A stretch of DNA of 57,413 nt from NCBI GenBank assembly GCA_003150175.1, contig QAKZ01000001.1, forward strand, positions 1 through 57,413, written 5' to 3'. A model generated the notes under the pieces. That model was not told where the DNA came from, searched no databases, and saw only the letters and a list, made by a program, of their open reading frames with translations. The DNA is from Coriobacteriia bacterium. GTDB lineage: Bacteria; Actinomycetota; Coriobacteriia; Coriobacteriales; Atopobiaceae. This document shows positions 28,555-37,252 of the stretch, in pieces; the stretch's first letter is position 1, and each line of letters begins with the position of its first letter. The position numbers and the translations under genes are program-made.

Positions 28555-29198
28555 CGGATGCGCTCACCACCAGGAAGTCGTCGGGATCGTCGAAGTAGCG
28601 GCCAACGATGTCCCGCAGCGTCCCGTCGTCGTGCATCTGTTGCAGCGCGGAATCGAGCGCCTCCGCGATGCCGCGGTCGTCCTGCTTCGCGAAGGCGTAG
28701 CCGACGCCCACCACGATCAGCGGCTCGTCGAGGATCCGGTACTTGACGTCGTAGTCCTTCTCGTACTAGAGGATCGACGCCTCGTGCCCGGCGATGGCGT
28801 CGACGTAGCCCTTACCGAGCGAGGGGTAAAGCAGGCTGCGGTCCTCGAGCGAGAAGACCTTGCCGAGCAGCGGGATGCGCTTATCCTCGCCGGAGAGGAA
28901 GATCTCCTCGAGCTTCGTGGTCACCTGCACGGCCACGACCTTGTCCCTGAGGTCGGCGAGCGTGCGGATGTCGCTCTCGGGCATAACGGCCACAACCTGG
29001 CGCAACTGCATGTAGGGCCCCGCAAGTAGCAGAACGGGGGATAGTTGTCGCGGCCGATGGTGAGCGCCGGGCGGCCTTCAGTCGCGTCGGCGTCACCCTG
29101 CGCAGACGGCGCGCACCCGGCGAGCAGCGCCGCGCCCACGCCGAGCAAAACGCCCTTCTCGTAAGCTCCAAATCCCCTCCCCCGTCGCATTCCCGCAT
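28547..29198 (-). pseudogene. Decayed SBP_bac_3-type periplasmic binding protein
   Basis: Remains of a secreted amino-acid-type solute-binding protein that would feed the adjacent hybrid kinase. Three lesions are readable. (1) In the signal peptide, LTRRAF and LLGVGAALLAGCAPS are in different frames, joined at a T4 run (29147-29150), as if one T were lost. (2) After DNYPPFCYL (near 29040) the frame jumps straight to GPYMQLRQVVAVM, skipping about 60-70 residues that members of this family have between these blocks. (3) A TAG follows GHEASIL (near 28767), and the frame resumes with YEKDYDVKYRILDEPL and runs to TGA at 28547. Family assignment comes from FSLEDRSLLYPSLGKGYVDA and the C-terminal lobe. 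Confidence 0.8.
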
Positions 29199-29219
29199 AA
29201 CATTACCAGACCCTCACTC

Positions 29220-29276
29220 GGTGACAGTCATTGCGTGCAGCTTTTGGTGCCACCCATCAGCCAATGACTGTCACCC
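29220..29276. repeat. Hairpin repeat of the GGTGACAGTCATTG family
   Basis: GGTGACAGTCATTG at 29220-29233 and its inverse ending at 29275 form a 14-bp stem around a 28-bp loop, between the binding-protein relic and the aminopeptidase gene. Arms and loop (GTGCAGCTTTT, CACCCATCA) match the copies at 12967-13101. Confidence 0.75.
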
Positions 29277-29372
29277 AGTGATGGCGTCGCGCGAAGCAGC
29301 GTTAATTTGCCACGAATGGGGCTCAACGGCCCCCATCGTGTCATACTGACCTCGGAAGAAAGGATGTTAGCC

Positions 29373-30257
29373 ATGTATGACAACGATATCGTGCCCGGCC
29401 GCAACGACCTCTGCTGGTGCGGCTCCGGAAAGAAGTACAAGAAATGCCACGCCGCGTTCGACCAGCGGCTCGACCGCCTGGCGACCGAGGGCGAGGAGGT
29501 TATGCCCCGCGGCCTGCTCAAGACCCCCGCGGACATCGAGGGCATCAAGCGCTCCGCGGCAATCAACATCGGCGTGCTCGACATGGTCGGCGAGCGTATC
29601 GCCGCGGGCGTGACCACCGCCCAGATCGACCAGTGGATCCACGACTACACCGTCGAGCACGGCGGCATCCCCGCGGACCTCGACTACGAGGGTTACCCCA
29701 ACAGCGTCTGCACCTCCATCAACGACGTCGTCTGCCACGGCATCCCCTCCGACGACGACGTGCTGCGCGAGGGCGACATCGTGAACATCGACTGCTCGAC
29801 CATCCTCGACGGCTACTTCTCGGACTCGAGCCGCATGTTCTGCATCGGCGAGGTCTCCGACGAGCGCCGCCGCCTCGTCGACGTCACGCGCGAGTCCGTC
29901 CAGGCGGGCCTCGCCGCCGTCAAGCCCTGGGTCCACCTCGGCGACATGTCCCACGCCGTCCAGGAGTGCGTCGAGGCCGCCGGCTTCAACGTGGTCCGCG
30001 AGTTCGGCGGCCACGGCATCGGCCTCGAGTTCCACGAGGACCCCTTCGTCGGGTTCGTCGGCGAGCCGGGAGAAGGGCCCGTCCTCGTTCCGGGCATGTG
30101 CTTCACCATCGAGCCCATGGTCAACGCCGGCGCGCCGGGCATCAACATGAACGACCCCAACGGATGGACCGTGCGCACCGCCGACGGCTCGGACTCCGCG
30201 CAGTGGGAGGTCCAGCTCGTCGTGACCGACGACGGCTACGAGCTGCTGAGCTGGTAA
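29373..30257 (+). CDS. map: Methionine aminopeptidase with N-terminal SEC-C zinc motif
   Basis: Removes the initiator methionine from new proteins in the cytoplasm. 294 residues: an N-terminal SEC-C metal-binding motif (GRNDLCWCGSGKKYKKCH, four ligands), then a complete type I M24 domain. The five metal ligands are in IVNIDCSTILDGYFSD (two Asp), FGGHGIGLEFHE (His), CFTIEPMV (Glu) and AQWEVQLVVT (Glu). Fusion of SEC-C to MetAP is known in Firmicutes and Actinobacteria. The start is taken at 29373 because GAAAGGA lies nine bases upstream; an ATG at 29364 is also possible. A hairpin terminator lies downstream, before the NUDIX gene. Confidence 0.94.
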   Translation: MYDNDIVPGRNDLCWCGSGKKYKKCHAAFDQRLDRLATEGEEVMPRGLLKTPADIEGIKRSAAINIGVLDMVGERIAAGVTTAQIDQWIHDYTVEHGGIPADLDYEGYPNSVCTSINDVVCHGIPSDDDVLREGDIVNIDCSTILDGYFSDSSRMFCIGEVSDERRRLVDVTRESVQAGLAAVKPWVHLGDMSHAVQECVEAAGFNVVREFGGHGIGLEFHEDPFVGFVGEPGEGPVLVPGMCFTIEPMVNAGAPGINMNDPNGWTVRTADGSDSAQWEVQLVVTDDGYELLSW

Positions 30258-30315
30258 GATACCCTCTAAGGGACGCACATCGCCCATTACGGCGGATCGA
30301 TCGCACGGGCAATGC

Positions 30316-30355
30316 CGCCCGCCGCAGGACCACACGCCCTGCCGCGGGCGATTTT
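30316..30355 (+). terminator. Rho-independent terminator after map
   Basis: CGCCCGCCGCAGG pairs with CCTGCCGCGGGCG (12 of 13 positions, loop of nine), followed by ATTTTCG. It lies 58 bases after the aminopeptidase stop and 20 bases before the NUDIX start. Confidence 0.75.
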
Positions 30356-30375
30356 CGTATAGCGAGAGGAGCACC

Positions 30376-30945
30376 ATGGCGCTCATCGACGACATCGAGG
30401 CGTTCGAGCCCGGCTGCGAGCAGGAGGCCGCCGACCGCGAGCTGTTCCTGCAAAGGCTCGCCTGCGACCCCGAGGTATGGGTGCGCACCTCGCCGGCACA
30501 CCTGACGACCTCCGCCTGGACGGTCGACGCGCAGGGCGAGCAGGCGCTTCTCGTCTACCACAAGATCTACGACAGCTGGAGCTGGGTAGGCGGCCACGCC
30601 GACGGCGAGCGCGACCTCGCGGCGGTCGCGCTGCGCGAGCTCGAGGAAGAGACGGGCGTCGCAGGCGGCCGTGTCGTGCCCGCGCAGACGGGCTCCCCGA
30701 TCCTCTCGCTCGAGGCGCTGCCCGTCGCCGGCCACATGCGCCGCGGAGCGTGGGTGCCCTCGCACGCGCACCTGAACGTCACCTACCTCGTGGTCGCCGA
30801 CCCCACGGAGCCCCTGCGCATCGCGCCCGACGAGAACGCCGGGGTCCGCTGGGCCCCGCTCGACGACGTGGCGCGCCTCTCGACCGAGCCGTGGATGTGC
30901 GAGCACGTCTACACCAAGCTCATCGCCCGCACGCGCAGAAGGTAG
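30376..30945 (+). CDS. NUDIX hydrolase
   Basis: 189-residue cytoplasmic pyrophosphohydrolase. The Nudix box is GGHADGERDLAAVALREL followed by EEETGV: the catalytic RELEEE helix is intact, while the first Glu is displaced by one position relative to the G-x5-E pattern. An N-terminal helix region precedes it, and SHAHLNVTYLVVAD plus NAGVRWAPLDDV are typical later strands. AGAGGAGCACC gives a strong ribosome binding site. The gene converges with the decayed LTA-synthase-like gene 29 bases away. Members act on nucleoside diphosphate derivatives; the substrate here is not known. Confidence 0.92.
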   Translation: MALIDDIEAFEPGCEQEAADRELFLQRLACDPEVWVRTSPAHLTTSAWTVDAQGEQALLVYHKIYDSWSWVGGHADGERDLAAVALRELEEETGVAGGRVVPAQTGSPILSLEALPVAGHMRRGAWVPSHAHLNVTYLVVADPTEPLRIAPDENAGVRWAPLDDVARLSTEPWMCEHVYTKLIARTRRR

Positions 30946-30974
30946 GCCGGCATCAGCCCAGCGCGCCCCGCGCC

Positions 30975-32557
30975 CTACCTCGCCACGGGGTCGACGTTCG
31001 GCTCGTCCTGCAGCTGGGAGCTGTAGATCCCCTGCCCGTCGCGGAACAGGTCGTAGAACTGCATCGTCGCGAAGTCGGCGCGCGCCTGGTCAGTCGCATC
31101 GATGCCGCAGTCGACGCTGGGCAAGAACCATCCGCCCGCCGCGTCCTCGTAGCACGCCGCGCTGATCTCCGGGAGGGCGCGCCGCAGCTCGATGTGCGCC
31201 TTCTAGAAAGAAGTGAGCGGCGCGCCGATGAGCTGCGCCACCTCCGAGGCCAAAAAGCTCGCGGAGACGTCGTCCACCTCGCTGACCTGGTCGCACCCCG
31301 CGATGTCGTAGTTGGCCCACACGACGTAGTCGGTCTGGTAGACGCGCCGCGCGCAGTCGGCCATCGAGTTAAAGTACTCGGGCCCGGTGTAGCCCGCGTG
31401 CATGCCGTCGAAGATGGAAAGGTCGGAGAACGTCTCGTTCATCACGGCGACCACGCTCGGGCGCTCCTGGGCGAACTGCGCCTCCGCGGCGCCGCGGGCG
31501 AGGCCGAGCGCGTCGTCGGACGAGTCGTAGGCCGCCTCATAGCTGGAAAGAAGGGCTTCTCCCCCCTTTTCGCGCTGTAGCCCTCGGGCTTCGTCGGCTG
31601 CATGAGCTGGCAGGCGGCGATGAAGGCGGGGATGTAGGCCTGGGTCGAGTAGCTCTCCACGATGTACCAGGAGTTGATGGTGATGCCGTACGAGGAACAG
31701 TAGTCCACGCCGGTCACGTTCGACACGATGCACGCGAGCACGGCCGCGCCGGCGATCGCGTTCGCAAGGATGCCCGCGTTCCTGTGGGCAGGCGAGAAGC
31801 ACGCGTCGCTGAAGTGCTCGGGCCGGCGGCGAAAGCGCGCCAACACGACGCACACAAGCAGCGCCGCCACGCCTGCGGTGAGCCCCCACAGGCACTGAGC
31901 GGACAGCGTGTACACGTAGCCGTCCGACACCGCGGCCGCTGTGCCGATGGCGAGCATGTCTCCCGGCTGGATCGGCTGCCCCTTAAAGAGGAACACGAAA
32001 TGCTCGGCCACGCCGATGCCCATACTCGCCACCGGGACGAGCGAGGGCAAGACCGCGTGCCGCTGCCCCAGGAAGTAGAGGCCCACAAGCGCGGCGTACA
32101 GGAGCTCCCACTCGACGAAGACCGTGCGTGCGTTGACCCGCTCGAGCGCGAAGTTGTGCGGGAGCTCAACGGCGAGCACGCACAGGGCCGCGGCAGCGGC
32201 GAGCGCGGTCAGCGCGACGAAGATCGAGACCACGCGGTAAGCGGTCCAGTCCGAGGGCGCCGCGGCGAGCATCAGCCTGCCCGACGCGGCACGGCGTGAG
32301 AGCGAGAGGTGCGCCGCCGCGAGGCACGCGATGTCGAGGACGACGACCGACATGAGCGTGAGCGCCCCCTCGTCCGCCTCGACCAGGCCTTGCGCCGACC
32401 ACACAAAGACGAACGCCTGGACGCCGGCGAAGAGCAACGCCCACACGATATCGCTCGCATAAAGGCGTTTTTTGGCAGTAGCCGCGCAGAACACGTCCAT
32501 GCCGCACACAAGCACAGTGGCCGCGAGGCCAACGCTGCAAATAGTTGTTAGATTCAT
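30975..32557 (-). pseudogene. Decayed LTA-synthase/sulfatase-like membrane protein
   Basis: Remnant of a polytopic phosphoglycerol-transferase-like protein (lipoteichoic acid synthase family). The N-terminal membrane part reads well from ATG 32557 (about nine helices). At the C6 run 31561-31566 the frame shifts: adding one base would join QPTKPEGYSAK to EALLSSYEAAYDSSDDA. In the shifted frame SVVAVMNETFSDLSIFDG marks the start of the sulfatase domain. After YFNSMADCARR the sequence jumps directly to YQTDYVVWANYDIAG, the C-terminal strand of the same domain, so the catalytic middle (some 250 residues in the family) appears deleted. A TAG at 31203-31205 follows IGAPLTSF, after which KAHIELRRALPEISA continues to the stop at 30975. 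With three lesions it cannot be functional. Confidence 0.82.
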
Positions 32558-32845
32558 GTACCAGATCCGGTTTTCGACGCCAATTCAACATTAGAAGTAT
32601 GACGAATCGTCAGCTATCCGTCAGCTATCGGCAAGGCAAGCGCGGAAGATAAGCGCATTTTTGATGGCTGTTTCAACGCTCAGGGGAGAAACTTGACCGC
32701 TCACCGAGAATTCGTCCCATAAATAATCGAAACACTCGGTCGACCTGCGCAGGAGTTAGCCGCAAGGCATCGGGAAGACACCGCGAGTACTCGCCCCGGT
32801 ATCCTCGCCCTCACCACTGACCGCGGCGAGACGAAGGAGCCGAGC

Positions 32846-33496
32846 ATGAGCATCTATTACCCCGAAGCCGACCTTGCGATCGAGGTCATCCCCGAGCCGG
32901 AGGGGCTGCCCCCAACCGGCTACGGCGAGAAGACCGTGCTTCTGTACATCGGCGAGAACCAGGTGGACAGCGAGCCGCTGCTCGATGCGGTGGCCGAGCT
33001 CGCGCGGAGGCGCGCGGCGCAGTCGCGCGCGTCGGAAGGCGCGCAGGCGCCCGCGAGCAGCGGCGGCGCTCAGCAGGACGCCGGCTCAGCTCAAAGCGAG
33101 GCCGCGAGTTCCGAGGAGGGCCCCAGACGCGACGCGGCACGCAAATCCGATTCCGACACGCCCCGCAAATCCGACTCCAGGACCCCCGACGAGGTCATAG
33201 CAGAGCTCTTCGACGCAGAGGAGAGCCTCGCGGACAGGCTCAGCTCGAGCAAGGACGGCGACGGCCATGCGGCCGAGCCGATGCCCGCAGCCGTGCTTCT
33301 CGGTCACCTGGACGATCAGTTCGGCTGGCCGCTCGATGACGCCGACGACGATGAGGACGATGAGGACGAGCCGAGCTACGAGGACCTGCTCGAGGACTGG
33401 CTCGACGACATCTGCAGCCCCGGCGTCCTCGGGCTGCGCTACGCGGTGCCGTCCGTCAACGTCGGACGCTGCAAGAACCTATACCTGTCCGTGTAG
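32846..33496 (+). CDS. Acidic hypothetical protein
   Basis: 216-residue soluble protein not recognised as any family. Residues 1-50 look folded (MSIYYPEADLAIEVIP...VLLYIGENQVDSEPLLDAV). Residues about 60-110 are a low-complexity Ala/Ser/Gln/Asp linker. The rest is very acidic, with DDADDDEDDEDEP, ending in EDLLEDWLDDICSPGVLGLRYAVP. There is no signal peptide or membrane segment. AAGGAGCCGAGC before the ATG is a good ribosome binding site, and codon usage matches the neighbours. The 288 bases upstream hold no other gene; TTGACC at about 32693 may be part of a promoter. It is followed by a terminator. Confidence 0.75.
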   Translation: MSIYYPEADLAIEVIPEPEGLPPTGYGEKTVLLYIGENQVDSEPLLDAVAELARRRAAQSRASEGAQAPASSGGAQQDAGSAQSEAASSEEGPRRDAARKSDSDTPRKSDSRTPDEVIAELFDAEESLADRLSSSKDGDGHAAEPMPAAVLLGHLDDQFGWPLDDADDDEDDEDEPSYEDLLEDWLDDICSPGVLGLRYAVPSVNVGRCKNLYLSV

Positions 33497-33521
33497 CAGC
33501 AGAGCCGACCTGACCCCTCCC

Positions 33522-33556
33522 CGCCCGCGCCGCCGCGACTCGCCCCGGCGCGGGCG
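33522..33556 (+). terminator. GC-rich terminator hairpin
   Basis: CGCCCGCGCCG pairs perfectly with CGGCGCGGGCG around a 13-base loop, followed by a short T-containing tail (TCATTC). It lies 25 bases after the acidic hypothetical gene. The tail is weak, so efficiency is uncertain. Confidence 0.6.
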
Positions 33557-33690
33557 TCATTCAAATCGCCTCGCGCGACGAGGAGCGCGACCGATTATGT
33601 CCCCCTTGGCGCATATCGTGCCACGCCGCGCACCACGAGGCACCCTTCGGCCTACCATCAGAGTCGTAAAACCGGCGCGAAGGGACACGC

Positions 33691-36108
33691 ATGAAGCACG
33701 CGGACATCATCGGCAAGCTCACGCTCGAAGAGAAGTGCGAGCTCCTCCAGGGCAAGACAACCTTCGGGAGCTGGCCGCTGCCCGAGCGCGGCATCCCCGC
33801 AATCGAGTTCTCCGACGGGCCCAACGGCGTGCGTCACCAGGCGGGCGCGGCCGATCACCTCGGCCTCAACGGCTCTGAGCCCGCGACTTGCTTCCCAACC
33901 GCCGTCACCGTGGCGAACACCTGGGACGAGGAGCTCGGCGAGCGCATCGGCGCAGCCATGGGCGAGGAGGCCGTGGCGCAAGGTGTGAACGTCCTTCTGG
34001 GCCCAGGCCTCTGCATCAAGCGCAACCCGCTGTGCGGCCGAAACTTCGAGTACTTCTCCGAGGACCCCTACCTCTCTGGCAAGATGGCCGCCGCCTACGT
34101 GCGCGGCATCCAGTCGCAGGGCATCGCCGCGTGCCCCAAGCACTTCGCGGTGAACTCCCAGGAGACCCGCCGCCAGGCGTCCGACTCCGTCGTCGACGAG
34201 CGCACGCTGCGCGAGATCTACCTCACCGGCTTCGAGATCGTGACCCGCGAGTCCGCGCCCAAGAGCATCATGAGCTCGTACAACCTGGTCAACGGCGTGT
34301 ACGCGAACGAGAATGAGCACCTGCTTAGCGAGATTCTGCGCGACGAGTGGGACTTCGACGGCGCCGTCGTCACCGACTGGGGAGGATCGAACGACCACGC
34401 GGCGGGCGTCGCCGCGGGCTCGACCTTCGAGATGCCGGCCCCCGGCAAGTCCTCCGTCCGCGACCTCATGGCCGCGTTCCGCGACGGACGCGTGACCACC
34501 GAGCAGATCGACGCGCGCGTCGACGAGGCCATCGAGGTCGCGCTCGCGACGCGGGCGGCGGTCGAGGCGGCTTCGAGCAGCTTCGACGCGGAGGCCCACC
34601 ACGAGCTCGCGCGCAAGGCCGCGGCCGAGGGCTGCGTGCTCCTCAAGAACGACCCCGCCAGCGAAGGCGGATCCCCCCTCCTGCCGCTCCCGGCGCACAC
34701 GAAGGTCGCCCTCATCGGCGACTTCGCGAAGACGCCCCGTTACCAGGGCGCGGGCTCTTCGGCGGTGAACTCGACCAAGGTCGATTCCCTCCTGGACACG
34801 ACCGCGGGCTCGGGGCTCGACCTCGTGGGCTACGAGCCCGGCTTCGAGCGCCACGGCGGCGCCGACGAGCAGAAGCTCGCGGCCGCGGTCGACCTCGCCC
34901 GCCGCGCGGACGTCGTCCTCATGGCGCTCGCGCTCGACGAGGTCGCGGAGTCCGAGGGCGCCGAGCGCCTGAGCATGCGCATCAACCAGAACCAGGTGGA
35001 CGTCCTCCACGCCGTCGCTGAGGCCAACTGCAACGTGGTCGCGCTCCTCTCCGCCGGCTCGTGCGTGGAGTCGGACTGGATGCAGGACGCCCCCGCGGTC
35101 CTCTACTGCGCGCTCGGCGGGCAGGCGGGCGCGGGCGCCGCGCTCGACGTCGTCACCGGCAAGGTCTGCCCCTCCGGCAAGCTCGCCGAGACCTGGCCCC
35201 TACGCTGGGAAGACGTGCCCTCCTCCGCCGGCTACCCCTCCGACCAGAAGCAGGCCCAGTACCGCGAGGGCATCTACGTCGGGTACCGTTACTTCGACAC
35301 CGCCGGTCGCGAGGTCGCGTTCCCCTTCGGCTACGGGCTCAGCTACACGACCTTCGCCTACAGCGACCTGCAGGCCACCGCGAGCGGCGTGAGTTTCACC
35401 GTCGCGAACACAGGTAAGGTCGCCGGCGCCGAGGTTGCGCAGCTCTACGTGGCCAAGCCCGACCACCAGGTCTTCCGCGCGGAACAAGAGCTCAAGGGCT
35501 TCGCGCGCGTCGAGCTCGCCCCCGGCGAGTCCCGCGAGGTCACGATTCCCCTGGACGACAAAGCCTTCCGCTACTTCAACGACCGCACCGGCTCCTGGGA
35601 GACCGAGGGCGGCGCGTACGAGCTGCGCATCGGTGCGAGCAGCCGCGACCTCCGCCTGAGGGCGACGCTCGAGGTCGCCGGCACCGGCGCCCCCGACCCA
35701 TACGAGGGCCGCGACGTCAGCTCCTACGAGTCCGCAGACGTCCTCGCCGTGGACGACGCTTCCTTCGAGGCGCTCCTCGGCCACGCGGTGCCCGACGAGG
35801 GGCCGGCGATCGGGCGCAACATGTGCTTCCGCGACCTCAACCACGGCCGCTCGCCCCTATTCTGGATCGTCTGGGCCGTGCTCAAGGCGATGAAGTCGCA
35901 CAGCGAGAAGTCCGGCAAGCCCAACCTCAACGTGCTCTTCATTTGGAACATGCCGCTGCGAGCGCTCGCGAAGATGACCAACGGTATGGTCAACATGCGC
36001 ATGGTCGACGCCCTCGTCATGGAGATCCGCGGCTTCTGGATCATCGGCATCCTCCGTTTCATCATCGAGTTCGTCGCCAACCTTGTCCAGAACGCCACGT
36101 CTAAATAG
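33691..36108 (+). CDS. Glycoside hydrolase family 3 (beta-glucosidase-like) with a C-terminal tail
   Basis: 805-residue exo-acting beta-glycosidase, apparently cytoplasmic because no signal peptide is present. The N-terminal TIM-barrel domain has KHFAVNSQETRR and the catalytic nucleophile Asp229 in AVVTDWGG. The second alpha/beta sandwich starts near 310 (CVLLKNDP), and a fibronectin III-like domain follows (about 560-660, GYGLSYTTFAYSD, ELKGFARVELAPGES). The last 130 residues are extra to the common three-domain layout. They end in two hydrophobic segments (LFWIVWAVLKAM and FWIIGILRFIIEFVANLV), so the enzyme may sit on the inner membrane face. AAGGGACACGC precedes the ATG. The GtrA-like gene follows after 21 bases, an unusual pairing. 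Likely substrates are beta-glucosides such as plant glycosides; this is inferred. Confidence 0.93.
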   Translation: MKHADIIGKLTLEEKCELLQGKTTFGSWPLPERGIPAIEFSDGPNGVRHQAGAADHLGLNGSEPATCFPTAVTVANTWDEELGERIGAAMGEEAVAQGVNVLLGPGLCIKRNPLCGRNFEYFSEDPYLSGKMAAAYVRGIQSQGIAACPKHFAVNSQETRRQASDSVVDERTLREIYLTGFEIVTRESAPKSIMSSYNLVNGVYANENEHLLSEILRDEWDFDGAVVTDWGGSNDHAAGVAAGSTFEMPAPGKSSVRDLMAAFRDGRVTTEQIDARVDEAIEVALATRAAVEAASSSFDAEAHHELARKAAAEGCVLLKNDPASEGGSPLLPLPAHTKVALIGDFAKTPRYQGAGSSAVNSTKVDSLLDTTAGSGLDLVGYEPGFERHGGADEQKLAAAVDLARRADVVLMALALDEVAESEGAERLSMRINQNQVDVLHAVAEANCNVVALLSAGSCVESDWMQDAPAVLYCALGGQAGAGAALDVVTGKVCPSGKLAETWPLRWEDVPSSAGYPSDQKQAQYREGIYVGYRYFDTAGREVAFPFGYGLSYTTFAYSDLQATASGVSFTVANTGKVAGAEVAQLYVAKPDHQVFRAEQELKGFARVELAPGESREVTIPLDDKAFRYFNDRTGSWETEGGAYELRIGASSRDLRLRATLEVAGTGAPDPYEGRDVSSYESADVLAVDDASFEALLGHAVPDEGPAIGRNMCFRDLNHGRSPLFWIVWAVLKAMKSHSEKSGKPNLNVLFIWNMPLRALAKMTNGMVNMRMVDALVMEIRGFWIIGILRFIIEFVANLVQNATSK

Positions 36109-36129
36109 CCGCCAGAAAGGAAACCGATC

Positions 36130-36624
36130 ATGAGCTTTAAAACATGGACCGAGGAGCACCAGGCGATCTGGGAGTTCATCAAGTTCAACGTGCTGTCCAA
36201 CATCTCGACCATTACGCGCCTCGTGTGCGCGGCCGGCGGCGCGGCGCTCTTCGTCAACACGATGCAGCTCACGCAGCCGTTCCAGTTCCTCATCTTCAAC
36301 TACACCGACCCAGGCTCCAACGGACTCGGCGGCTTCCTCACCTTCCTCGTGGCCGAGGTCATGGCGCAGGTCGTCAACTTCTTTGTCCAGATGAAGTGGG
36401 TCTTCAAGTCTGAGGGCGGCTACGGCGACGCCGCGTGGAAGTACGCAATCCTCGCCGTGCTCATCGTGGTCGTCAACCTCGTGCTCCCCGGCTACGTGAC
36501 GAGTTTCTGCCAAGGCACCTTCGGCATGGACGCCGCGCTCGCGAGCACCATCGCCTCTGTGGTCAACACCCTGCTCGCCGTCGTCGTGAGCTTCCCGCTC
36601 CTCAAGTTCTGGATCACCAAGTAA
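36130..36624 (+). CDS. GtrA-like membrane protein
   Basis: 164-residue integral membrane protein with four hydrophobic segments, of the GtrA/DPMS group thought to help flip polyprenyl-phosphate-linked sugars. The FVQMKWVFKSEGG motif between helices two and three matches the N(F/Y)..(N/R)..WVF signature of the family. It has a longer N-terminus than usual (typical length 120-140). AGAAAGGAAACCGATC gives the ribosome binding site. It shares an operon with the GH3 enzyme, and the next hairpin ends that transcript. It is less similar to the GtrA protein at 44204-44587 than to GtrA proteins with longer N-termini. The role is inferred. Confidence 0.85.
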   Translation: MSFKTWTEEHQAIWEFIKFNVLSNISTITRLVCAAGGAALFVNTMQLTQPFQFLIFNYTDPGSNGLGGFLTFLVAEVMAQVVNFFVQMKWVFKSEGGYGDAAWKYAILAVLIVVVNLVLPGYVTSFCQGTFGMDAALASTIASVVNTLLAVVVSFPLLKFWITK

Positions 36625-36654
36625 GCGGCAATAGCAGCACAGAATCGAAAAGAA

Positions 36655-36694
36655 GAAGCGCGACCGGGAGGGAAAATCCACCCGGTCGCGCTTC
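36655..36694. terminator. Bidirectional terminator hairpin
   Basis: A perfect 14-bp stem, GAAGCGCGACCGGG with CCCGGTCGCGCTTC around 12 bases, lies between the convergent GtrA-like and superoxide reductase genes. It is followed by TGTCT on the plus strand and TTCTTTTCG on the minus strand. Confidence 0.85.
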
Positions 36695-36720
36695 TGTCTA
36701 GATTACTTTGAGAACGTCAG

Positions 36721-37101
36721 CTACGCCTCCGCGCTCCAAAGTCCGTGGAGGTTGCAAAGCTCGTAGACCGTCACCGTGGCGCCGGCGGGCACGTGGAAGA
36801 CGGCCTCAGGGGCCTCCCCGGGCTTCAGGTGCGCCACCTGCAGGCGCTTCTCGCACGCGACGGCGATGAACTGGATGTAGTGCTCCGGCAGCATCGGGTG
36901 CTCGACCGAGCCCACGCGCACACGCAGCTCGTCGCCTTCGCGCTCAACCGCGGGCACGTGCTTCTCGTGCGCACCGTCGGTCGTGCCGGCCCGCAGCAGC
37001 CCCATGGGCTCTCCGCAGCAGACGGGCGTCACTCCCCCGTCGACCAGGACCGCCACGACGTTCCCGCAATGCGCGCACTTGTAGAACTTGACGTCAGCCA
37101 T
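36721..37101 (-). CDS. Desulfoferrodoxin (class I superoxide reductase)
   Basis: 126-residue cytoplasmic enzyme that reduces superoxide to peroxide in anaerobes. The N-terminal desulforedoxin-like domain has the four-Cys iron site (YKCAHCGN and TPVCCGEPM). The catalytic iron site ligands are in HEKHVP, SVEHPMLPEHYI and the final CNLHG (Cys and His). Both centres being complete makes this the two-iron class. The start is ATG 37101 because GGGAG lies eight bases upstream; an in-frame start 11 codons earlier has no such site. The upstream region contains a 42-bp motif repeated at 42361. Its presence fits an obligate anaerobe. Confidence 0.94.
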   Translation of the reverse strand: MADVKFYKCAHCGNVVAVLVDGGVTPVCCGEPMGLLRAGTTDGAHEKHVPAVEREGDELRVRVGSVEHPMLPEHYIQFIAVACEKRLQVAHLKPGEAPEAVFHVPAGATVTVYELCNLHGLWSAEA

Positions 37102-37130
37102 AACGACTCCCTTCGTCCAACGAGCCTTCG

Positions 37131-37172
37131 CCACCCTTGCCTAACGTGTACCCATATGCGGGAGTATATTCA
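37131..37172. repeat. 42-bp repeat, copy 1 (copy 2 at 42361)
   Basis: Matches 42361-42402 at 37 of 42 positions in the same orientation, including CTAAC(G/A)TGTACCCATAT. It lies 30 bp before the superoxide reductase ATG, right after the glf terminator. Read on the minus strand it contains TGAATATACT, so it may carry promoter elements. Confidence 0.65.
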
Positions 37173-37192
37173 GCAAGGCTTTCCAATGCACG

Positions 37193-37229
37193 AAAACGGC
37201 CGAACTCCAGAAAGACTGAAGCTCGGCCG
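37193..37229 (-). terminator. Terminator of glf
   Basis: On the minus strand CGGCCGAGCTTCAG pairs with CTGGAGTTCGGCCG (two G-U type mismatches, five-base loop) and is followed by TTTTCG. It starts 24 bases after the glf stop. Confidence 0.8.
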
Positions 37230-37252
37230 TCGAGATCAAATCATTGAGCCCG

